Shown: piece after piece, positions 7,746 through 14,438 of the stretch
How the letters are laid out: each line of letters opens with the position of its first letter
Position numbering within the stretch: the first letter of the stretch is position 1
Assembly (NCBI GenBank): GCA_023807065.1
Contig: JAJJLU010004225.1
Span: 1 to 16,393 of the forward strand
Direction: 5' to 3'
From: Isotricha intestinalis
Lineage: Eukaryota > Ciliophora > Litostomatea > Vestibuliferida > Isotrichidae
Length of the DNA stretch: 16,393 nt
The notes under the pieces: generated by a model
Databases searched by the model: none
Told to the model about the DNA's origin: nothing
Seen by the model: only the letters and a program-made list of their open reading frames with translations
Made by a program: the position numbers and the translations under genes

Positions 7746-9965
7746 TTATATCTTAATTTTTAAACCTTGAATATTTTGTAAAATTCTTTTGGCATTATCT
7801 TTGTTAATTAAATTATTTTCTAAATTAATTTCTTTAATAGTAACATTTCTTTCAAGGCTATTTGCTAAAATTTTTAATCCATCATCTCCAATTTGACATT
7901 GTTTCATTTCAATTTTAATTAATTTTTTATTTATCGAAATTATATCATTCAAGCTAGAAATACTATTTCCAAAATTATTATTATTTAAATATAATTCAAG
8001 AATATGTAAATCTTTAATATTTGTCATTATAGTTTTGAATATACTTTCATTCATTTGACAATTATTTAAATATAATACTTTTAATTTTTTCATTGAACCT
8101 AAAGTTTCTCCTAATAATTTAGCTTCATTTACATCTTTAATTTTAATATCTGAAATATTTAATAATAATGTATTACTTTCTTTCATATATAAATTAAATT
8201 CTTTTATCGAAAATGGGTTTTCACATATATTTAAATACATGAAACTAATTTTATTATCTCCTTCTTTAAATTGAATTCTATTTTTTGATAAAATTATTTG
8301 TTTACTTTTAAATTCATTAAATAAAGAAAGTTTTGATATTTTATTATTTGAAAAATCTAATTTTTCATATTGAATCTCTTTATTTATTTTAAAATTTGGT
8401 AAAACATTATCATCTAAATTACTATTTAAAATATAAATTTCTTTTATATTTACTAAATTTTCAAATAATAAATTCATAGCATAAACAAAAGAAGGTAAAA
8501 TTTTTTTAACATCATTAATATAAATTTTTTTAATATCTTCTTTAAAAGTAGTAATTAATTGATAAGCTTGTTCATTGATAAAATTACATTTATTTTGTTT
8601 ATCATAAGCAACATCCCCAAAAAATTCAACAGAATTAATTTCTTGATCATTATATTTAATATAACTTAACAAGAAAGGTGATTTCAAATCATCTAATTTA
8701 TTTAAATTAATTCTTAAATGACCTTTATTTAAAGAATATAAACAAGAATTATCATATTTTTTTAAATCAATTAATTCAGGAGCATTATTAATTAAATTAG
8801 AACATTTTTGAATTAATTCTTCAATTTGACTTACAATTTCAGTTCTATAATTATAAATTTTTTTATTTAATTCTATTAATAAATCATCATTTACAAAACC
8901 ACTTGTATAAAATTCACTTTCTGTATATCTAGTATAATTATCTTCACTTTTATTTATACAATTATAATTAAATATATTTAAAGCTAAATTTTGAAAATCT
9001 GCTTTTTTATGAATTCTATGAATAAATTCATCAAGTATACTTGAAAAGATATTTTTTATTTTTAAATTTTCTTTTAAAAATAAATTTGAATAATAATCAA
9101 AGTTTTGATTTAATTCTTTTATGCTTTTTCCATAATTTGCAGAACTTTCTAATAAATACATTAAAAATAAATTTTCAACTACTGCTTGATTAAATTTTAT
9201 ATTTAATTCTTTATCTGTTTTTGGATGATTTTTTTCTATATTTTTTTGAATATTTTTTAAAGATGTTATTTCATCATTTAATTCTTTTATTTTTTTTTCT
9301 TTTTCATTTATTTCATTTAACAAAGAATTTTCAGAATCTTTATTTGATTTTTTTAATAAATCATAATCTTTTCTTAAATTATCCTTTTCTTCTCTTATTT
9401 CATTTATTAATTTAGAATTTAATAATTTTTCTTTTTCTCTTTCTTTTTCTAAATTATTTATTTTTTCAATATAATTTTCTCTTTCTTTTTCAAATTCTTT
9501 TTCTTTTTTTTCAATTTCTTTTTTTTCTTTTTCTTTATCAATTTCTTTTTTTTCTTCTTTTTTCTCTTCTTTTTTTATTTCAATTCCTTTAAAATAGAAA
9601 GATACTATTTCTGAAATAAATAAATTTTTTTTATTTTCTTCTAATGAATTTAATGTTTTTTTGACTTCATCTAATTCCTTTTTATATTTTTCTTTTTCTG
9701 CAGTTTCACTATCTTTAGTTCTAATAGATTCTTGTAATCCAACCATAAGTAATTTATAATTTTCTATTTCTATTTTATAATTTTCTATTTCTTGAAATAA
9801 CCCTAAACATTTTTCATTGTACATATTTGCTAATTCTAAGGAATCAACGTTTTTTATTTTTTTTGATAATGCAATAAATTGAGCCATTGGTACTTTCTTA
9901 TAATATATATTTGCTGTTTGAATTTTATTTAAATTTGTAAATTTTTTACTTGATGAAGATTTCAT
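7746..9965 (-). CDS. Coiled-coil and leucine-rich-repeat protein, 739 residues
   Basis: Residues about 45-245 are a long coiled coil. Within it, 131-200 is so rich in Lys and Glu that it may form a single charged helix. A mixed helical/strand middle part (about 250-500) matches nothing I recognise. Residues about 505-739 hold leucine-rich repeats of the ribonuclease-inhibitor kind, for example LKVLYLNNCQM, LHILELYLNNNNF, LIKIEMKQCQIGDDGLKILA and IKEINLENNLINKDNA, running to the end of the protein. The first repeats (505-610) are more degenerate. There is no signal peptide or membrane helix, so it is probably cytosolic. LRR repeats bind proteins and the coiled coil would dimerise or tether, so a scaffold role at the cytoskeleton, basal body or cilium is plausible but not shown. 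The start at 9965 follows an A-rich leader, and the frame needs no intron. Confidence 0.75.
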   Translation of the reverse strand: MKSSSSKKFTNLNKIQTANIYYKKVPMAQFIALSKKIKNVDSLELANMYNEKCLGLFQEIENYKIEIENYKLLMVGLQESIRTKDSETAEKEKYKKELDEVKKTLNSLEENKKNLFISEIVSFYFKGIEIKKEEKKEEKKEIDKEKEKKEIEKKEKEFEKERENYIEKINNLEKEREKEKLLNSKLINEIREEKDNLRKDYDLLKKSNKDSENSLLNEINEKEKKIKELNDEITSLKNIQKNIEKNHPKTDKELNIKFNQAVVENLFLMYLLESSANYGKSIKELNQNFDYYSNLFLKENLKIKNIFSSILDEFIHRIHKKADFQNLALNIFNYNCINKSEDNYTRYTESEFYTSGFVNDDLLIELNKKIYNYRTEIVSQIEELIQKCSNLINNAPELIDLKKYDNSCLYSLNKGHLRINLNKLDDLKSPFLLSYIKYNDQEINSVEFFGDVAYDKQNKCNFINEQAYQLITTFKEDIKKIYINDVKKILPSFVYAMNLLFENLVNIKEIYILNSNLDDNVLPNFKINKEIQYEKLDFSNNKISKLSLFNEFKSKQIILSKNRIQFKEGDNKISFMYLNICENPFSIKEFNLYMKESNTLLLNISDIKIKDVNEAKLLGETLGSMKKLKVLYLNNCQMNESIFKTIMTNIKDLHILELYLNNNNFGNSISSLNDIISINKKLIKIEMKQCQIGDDGLKILANSLERNVTIKEINLENNLINKDNAKRILQNIQGLKIKI

Positions 9966-10490
9966 TTTTATATTTTTAATTTATTTTTTTATTATTATTT
10001 GATTAAATGTTAAATGCATAAATTATTTATTAAATTAGTTTTGTTGCTATAATTTTGGTTAAAAATATTTTCCATTAATACCAAATAAAATTTTCAAAAA
10101 ATATTTGATTTATTTTCCCATGTTTAATGTATAAAATTAAATGAAATATATTTTATTTTTAATTAATATAATATATTAACTGATCATTTCTAATTAAAAA
10201 GGGAAAATAAAAAGTTTATATTATATCATATATCATTAAAGATTCTTATTTCCAAATTGAAATCCTAATTCAAATCAAAATAAAATTTCTAAAAAAACCA
10301 AATAAAAAAAGTTGAAAAATTTAAAAAAATAAAGACCAAAAACCTGAAATAATTAGTAGAAATAAATAAACAATTTCATTATAATATACAACATAAAAAC
10401 AAAAAAAAATTAAAAAACATCACATGTCAATAAAAAACTATATAAAAACAATAGAAAACTAAAAAACAATATAATTAAAAAAAAAGAAAA
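9966..10490. promoter_or_regulatory. Divergent intergenic region with a long A-rich leader before the quinone reductase gene
   Basis: The left half (to about 10200) is ordinary AT-rich DNA serving the 5' side of the LRR gene. From about 10260 to 10490 the plus strand turns strongly A-rich and T-poor, with scattered C and G (ACC, AACCTG, CATCACATGTC), right up to AAAAAGAAAATGG. A long A-rich leader of this kind is typical of well-expressed genes in AT-rich protists. CACATG and similar small motifs are visible, but no factor site can be named. Confidence 0.45.
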
Positions 10491-11039
10491 ATGGCAAAAG
10501 TATTATTAATTCTATCCCATCCATCTTACGACAAGTCATTAGCAAACAAAGCAGTAGTAGACAAATTAAAAGAATTGATTCCAAAAATGGAAATAAGTCA
10601 TTTAGAAAAATTATATCCAGACTATAAAATAGACATAAAGAAAGAGCAAGATAAATTAAAAGCAGCAGATTCAATAATATTAGAATTTCCAATGTTTTGG
10701 TATAATGCTCCTTCAATGATGAGGAAGTATTTCGAAGATGTATTAGCACATGGTTTCGCTTATGGAGGTTCAGGAACAGCACTTAAAGGAAAAAAATTAA
10801 TTGTTTCTATGACTATGGGTGCTCCTGATGAAGTTTATAAAGATAAAATGAGTGCTGAAAATGTTGTTGGAACTGGAATGGAAGCTTTAGCTAAATTATG
10901 TAATTTAAAATATGAAGGCACCTTCGCTACTCCTGGTGTCATGTATTTTATCAAAGATAAACCTGATGTTCTTAAAAAAAAAATGGATGAGTTAAGTAAA
11001 CAAGCTCAGAAAGTTGCTGCTCTTGCATTGAAAAAATAA
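10491..11039 (+). CDS. NAD(P)H:quinone oxidoreductase, flavodoxin-like fold (YwrO/KefF/MdaB-like)
   Basis: This 182-residue protein belongs to the flavodoxin_2 family, FAD- or FMN-dependent enzymes that reduce quinones by two electrons with NAD(P)H. Visible motifs, in order, are the phosphate loop ILSHP-x4-S (residues 7-16), LYPDYKID (41-48), FPMFWYNAPSMMRKYFEDVL (66-85), HGFAYG (87-92), LKGKK (98-102) and the TMGAP loop (108-112). The length matches the short bacterial type. There is no signal or targeting peptide, so it is probably cytosolic. Its start is firm: ATGG after an A-rich leader. In an anaerobic or microaerophilic protist it would help with quinone or oxygen-stress reduction. Bacterial-type relatives suggest old lateral transfer, which I infer only. 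Codon use switches midway: Ala and Val codons end in A before residue 100 and in T after. Confidence 0.85.
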   Translation: MAKVLLILSHPSYDKSLANKAVVDKLKELIPKMEISHLEKLYPDYKIDIKKEQDKLKAADSIILEFPMFWYNAPSMMRKYFEDVLAHGFAYGGSGTALKGKKLIVSMTMGAPDEVYKDKMSAENVVGTGMEALAKLCNLKYEGTFATPGVMYFIKDKPDVLKKKMDELSKQAQKVAALALKK

Positions 11040-11337
11040 ACTTTATTTAAAGGTTTAAATATTTTTTATTCCTTATTTTTTAGGGTTTCTTTATTATTCT
11101 ATACTTTAATTTTATTTTAATATTTAAAAGGGTTTTAAATATTGATTTTTTTGGAGTTACACTTCTTTTATTTTATTTTTTTATTTATAAAATATTTTTT
11201 TCTTTGTTTTTAATTTTTTGATTGATTTTTTTTTTCATTATTTTTTTTTAATAAAAATTTATATTTTTTCTATGCTTTAATGAAAATTATAAATTTAGAT
11301 TTATACATTTTTAAAATGATATATTTATTTAATTTAA
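11040..11337. terminator. T-rich downstream region of the quinone reductase gene
   Basis: Directly after the stop codon the plus strand becomes strongly T-rich for about 220 bases, with long T runs near 11170-11250. This mirrors the A-rich leader upstream of the gene. Such a region would suit transcript release or cleavage, but no precise signal can be fixed. The last 60 bases serve as leader of the next gene. Confidence 0.35.
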
Positions 11338-11901
11338 ATGTCTCATCAAAATAATGATATAGATTTATCTCGTGGTAATAATACAAAAGAATCTTTTTTA
11401 TTAATATATACTCCAAAAAAATTAAGTATAGATTCATTTTGTGGTTGTTCATTAAGAGCAGGAATAAAAATAGTATCAGGACTTCTTTTATTTATATCAA
11501 TATCAAATTTTTATACAGTTTTAAAAGAAGAGATTTTAACTGAAATTCTTTTTTCAACAATACTTTCTATTTTTTATTTTTCAGCTGCAATTTATTTATT
11601 TTTATCAACAATATATTTAGATTATAATTATGCTAAAATTGGTTATATTATTTTTACTTTTATATTTATTGTTGATACTATTGATTTTTTATTTGCTGAA
11701 ATTTTTATGCTCCATGGTGATTTTCAAATTAATGTTGATTATCCTGTTTTAATGGAAATTATTTTTTTTATTTTTGGTTTTTTTACTATGATAATAGAAT
11801 TATATATGTTATGGATTTGTTTTTGTTTTATGGTACATTTAAAATTAAAAAGATTAAATGTTGTTTATGGAGATAATTTTGCAAATTTATTATCCAATTA
11901 A
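11338..11901 (+). CDS. Four-helix membrane protein, faintly LAPTM-like, 187 residues
   Basis: A hydrophilic N-terminus of about 33 residues leads into the motif FCGCSLRAG (34-42), just before the first of four membrane helices (about 41-61, 70-93, 98-123 and 138-167). A short polar tail follows. A paired-Cys, Arg, Gly motif entering helix 1 of a four-helix protein recalls the LAPTM lysosomal membrane proteins (CxxC-x-RTG), but I see no PY motif in the tail, so this is only a resemblance. Both ends would face the cytosol. There is no signal peptide. Isoleucine codons shift from ATA in the first half to ATT in the second. The gene converges with 12015-12926, with 113 bases between the stops. 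Confidence 0.6.
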   Translation: MSHQNNDIDLSRGNNTKESFLLIYTPKKLSIDSFCGCSLRAGIKIVSGLLLFISISNFYTVLKEEILTEILFSTILSIFYFSAAIYLFLSTIYLDYNYAKIGYIIFTFIFIVDTIDFLFAEIFMLHGDFQINVDYPVLMEIIFFIFGFFTMIIELYMLWICFCFMVHLKLKRLNVVYGDNFANLLSN

Positions 11902-12014
11902 AAATTATTTATATTATTTATTTTTTTTGTTTATGACAATTAAAGAATAAAAAGTAAATAAAATACTTGTTTTTTCTTATAATTATATATTAATTTTACA
12001 TTATAAATAAAATT
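11902..12014. other. Short convergent spacer
   Basis: These 113 AT-rich bases separate two facing stop codons. They must hold both transcript ends, so the mature RNAs may overlap. No further feature is visible. Confidence 0.4.
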
Positions 12015-12926
12015 TTATAAATCATTATTTTTCTCATTACTATCTTTAATGCTTTTATTCTTTTTTTTATTTTTATTTTTTTTAGTTCCATTTTTTTTTC
12101 TTTCTCTTCTTTTTTTTCTTAATTCCTCTTTTTCTTTTTCTTCTCTTTCCATTCTTTCATACATTTCTTTAAATTCTTCATCATCATTTTTAGTTTCAAA
12201 CTCCTTAATTTCATCATAATATTTTTCTTTCATTTCAAACCAAATTCTCATATTAGGATAAAATTTTTCTCCACTACCTTCAATGAGATTTTTCCAATAA
12301 GTATTATTATTTTTTTTTAAAGTGATTAAATATCTTCCAATAGCTTCTTTTTCATAAGTAGAATTTTCTTTAATAATAAAATCAAATAAATTTAATTCTA
12401 ATTCAAATTTAATAGGAACATCACCTAAAACACAAAGAGCTTCTAAACTAATATTTTTATTTTCAATATTAATATTCATTTTTGAAAATTCTAAACAACC
12501 TGGAGAATCATGTCTATGAGCAAATTTCACTTCAATAAATATATTTTGTAAATTTTGAGCCCATTGAAAAGCAGGAATAACTTTTTGATAATCATTATCT
12601 GTAAATCTATATTTATTATATATTGAATTTAATTTATTTTCCATATTTGATATTGAAAATGATAATGTCTCCCTATAAGCAATTCCCTTTGAAGATAATT
12701 CATTCAAATAATAATCTAATGATAAAAAATATCCTGATGATAACAAAGTGTTTATACATGAATTTATAGGAGTTGATTTTAATTCTTCATTTATTAGTAT
12801 TTCCAAATTCTCTGAAAGAAGTTTTGTTAATTTTTCCTCATTTTCTGATTTTTCTATTAAGGAAATACAAAGATTTTCTGTTGATTTTGTTATAATTATG
12901 AAAAGGGGAATAAAGAATATTAACAT
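12015..12926 (-). CDS. Secreted or ER-luminal CS (p23-like) domain protein with a basic tail
   Basis: A signal peptide is clear (residues 1-16, IFFIPLFIIIT core). Residues 17-110 are helical. Residues about 115-235 look like a CS/p23-type beta-sandwich: it opens AFQWAQNLQNIFIEVKFAHR, then DSPGCLE, a beta strand pattern through LFDFI, and the WKNLIEG stretch that recalls the CS signature W..L. Possible glycosylation sites are N188, N207 and N279. After an acidic coiled segment (236-268) the last 35 residues are extremely Lys/Arg-rich. CS domains usually bind Hsp90-type chaperones in the cytosol, so a luminal one suggests an ER folding role, perhaps with the ER Hsp90. There is no KDEL-type end (it ends NNDL), so retention is unclear. 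The start has a good A-rich leader, 73 bases from the divergent gene. Confidence 0.65.
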   Translation of the reverse strand: MLIFFIPLFIIITKSTENLCISLIEKSENEEKLTKLLSENLEILINEELKSTPINSCINTLLSSGYFLSLDYYLNELSSKGIAYRETLSFSISNMENKLNSIYNKYRFTDNDYQKVIPAFQWAQNLQNIFIEVKFAHRHDSPGCLEFSKMNINIENKNISLEALCVLGDVPIKFELELNLFDFIIKENSTYEKEAIGRYLITLKKNNNTYWKNLIEGSGEKFYPNMRIWFEMKEKYYDEIKEFETKNDDEEFKEMYERMEREEKEKEELRKKRRERKKNGTKKNKNKKKNKSIKDSNEKNNDL

Positions 12927-12999
12927 TTTTTTTAAATGATATTTTTATTTTTTTATTTTTTTTTATTACATTTTTGATTTATTATAATTGAATTTAATA
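12927..12999. promoter_or_regulatory. Short divergent promoter region
   Basis: These 73 bases separate the start codons of the CS-domain gene (-) and the Asn/Tyr-rich gene (+). The left part is almost pure T on the plus strand, meaning A on the sense strand of the CS-domain gene. No motif beyond this is visible. Confidence 0.4.
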
Positions 13000-13734
13000 A
13001 TGAAAGGCACATTAACTCAAATGATAAACGATTATTCTAATGATACCAATAAAAATAATGAAAAAATAAATGTGAATTATTATTATAGAAATAAAAGCAG
13101 TCAAGGTTATTATTCTCCCAATAAATATAATAAAAAAGAAAATGATAATAAAAAATATGAAGGAACTAATTCTTCTTCTTATAATCAAAATAATAATATT
13201 TCTTTTTTAACTCCTCAAAGAAAAAAAAAATATTATTCTGAGAAAACAGAAAAAATTTTAAATGATATTGAAGATGTTAAAAGAAGTTTAAATAAAATTC
13301 AATATAATATGAATTATTATAATATTCCTAATCATTTTAAATCAAATATAAATGAAGAAGAAAATAATTATCAAGATAAGGATAAATTTAACAAAAAATT
13401 AAATTACTATAATCCAAACAGTGATTATAAACCAAATAATAATTTAAAGAATTATTCTTTTTCATTAGACACAAATTATATTAAAGAAGAACAAAGAAAA
13501 AATTATTTTCCTTCAAATAATTTAAGACAAGGAAAAAAAGGTTGTGTGAATCAAAATAAAAAAAAAATTAAATATAATTATCAAATAAAAAATGAAAATC
13601 CAATTTATAATTATAATAATAATTTTAAAGGAGATTATGAATTTATTAATTATATGAATTTAATGATTGGACTTAAAAACAGAAAATTAAATCAATGGAG
13701 AAGAGAATTTAAAGAAGATAATTACAAATATTAA
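13000..13734 (+). CDS. Asn/Tyr/Lys-rich disordered protein, 244 residues
   Basis: The frame is open from 12988 (TTG), but the first ATG is at 13000, giving MKGTLTQMIN at the start; that is the start I choose. The protein is very rich in Asn, Tyr and Lys, has a single Cys (about 182) and lacks any membrane segment or signal. A short coiled coil at about 79-103 (EKTEKILNDIEDVKRSLNKI) is the only ordered-looking part, besides a C-terminal helix (about 216-240, MNLMIGLKNRKLNQWRREF). Such Asn/Tyr-rich proteins may self-associate. I recognise no family. The C-terminal stretch, with its two Trp/Arg-type contacts, is the most likely binding site. Confidence 0.6.
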   Translation: MKGTLTQMINDYSNDTNKNNEKINVNYYYRNKSSQGYYSPNKYNKKENDNKKYEGTNSSSYNQNNNISFLTPQRKKKYYSEKTEKILNDIEDVKRSLNKIQYNMNYYNIPNHFKSNINEEENNYQDKDKFNKKLNYYNPNSDYKPNNNLKNYSFSLDTNYIKEEQRKNYFPSNNLRQGKKGCVNQNKKKIKYNYQIKNENPIYNYNNNFKGDYEFINYMNLMIGLKNRKLNQWRREFKEDNYKY

Positions 13735-14438
13735 TTAATAGAATAATTTGGCTCTAAATTTTTTTTAATTTAATTGAATAACATTTATTTAAAAATCAAA
13801 AAAAACCATATAAAATAGTTCATTAATAAATTTAAGAAATTAAATAAATAAAAAAAACAGTTGTATAAATCAATATTATTATTTAAAATTCAAATAATTT
13901 AAAAACATTTTAATAATAAAATCAAAGTAAAAATATAAATTAAAAAAGAATATTTTGATTTTAATTTATGATATTAAATGAAAAATAATAAGGTAATTAT
14001 TAAAATAATATATATTTAAAGTTATTGTTAAATTAAAGGAATTAAAAAGGATATATGAATTAAATAATAATAGTGAAATTGATAATCGTCTTGTCATTAA
14101 AGTTATTTTAGATAATAAAAAAAATATGATTAATAAAAATCTTTATTCCTAAAATAATAAAGTTTTTTTGAAAAGGAAGAAGTAAACCTTTTAATTCTAA
14201 TAATGAATGAATGAAATTTATAAAAATTATAATAAAAATATTCTTTCAAACAAAAATAATTTAAAAATTAAAAATGATAATAATAAAATATAAATAATGT
14301 TAAATTATAATTAAATATTTCATCAATTTCAGTTTGAATAATATTACAAAATAATAAGAGAGAAAGAGTTTTTTCTTTAATTTAAAAAATAAATAAGTTC
14401 TGTTTTAAAATATTTTAAATTATTTTCTTTAATATTTT
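13735..14438. other. Gene-poor stretch between convergent genes
   Basis: This is about 700 bases of A-rich DNA between two facing stop codons. It holds one coding-like segment at 14009-14152 (listed separately); the remainder is stop-dense. I see no RNA gene or repeat of note. Confidence 0.5.
13978..14152 (+). pseudogene. Possible small spliced gene or coding relic
   Basis: A plus-strand frame is stop-free from 14009 to TAA at 14150-14152. It reads KELKRIYELNNNSEIDNR, then LVIKVILDNKKN and on, with CGT, GTC and CTT codons unlike its surroundings. It has no ATG of its own. An ATG at 13978 followed by AAG and GTAATT (13993) could be joined by a 46-base intron, 13993-14038, ending TTAAAG, in phase 0, for a peptide of about 43 residues. 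Downstream the same frame continues with scattered stops, so a decayed gene is equally likely. I recognise no family. Confidence 0.2.

Noticed and set aside
9221..9415. Plus-strand 64-codon frame, Leu/Phe-rich
   Set aside because: It is the antisense of the Lys/Glu-rich coiled coil of the LRR protein. Leu/Phe runs are what Lys/Glu codons give in reverse.
10459..10782. Minus-strand 107-codon hydrophobic frame
   Set aside because: It is antisense to the quinone reductase, whose motifs are unmistakable.
11270..11452. Minus-strand 60-codon frame
   Set aside because: It overlaps the start of the four-helix membrane protein and has noncoding-like composition.
12748..12939. Plus-strand 63-codon frame
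   Set aside because: It is antisense to the signal peptide and first helices of the CS-domain protein.
12988..12999. TTG at 12988 as start of the Asn/Tyr-rich protein
   Set aside because: Nuclear eukaryotic genes very rarely use TTG. An in-frame ATG lies four codons later at 13000.
14009..14400. Ciliate code with TAA/TAG as Gln, which would join the fragments downstream of 14150
   Set aside because: Reading TAA as Gln gives a tempting longer protein, but all the well-supported genes in the window end at TAA or TGA and encode Gln by CAA. TAA is simply frequent in this DNA.
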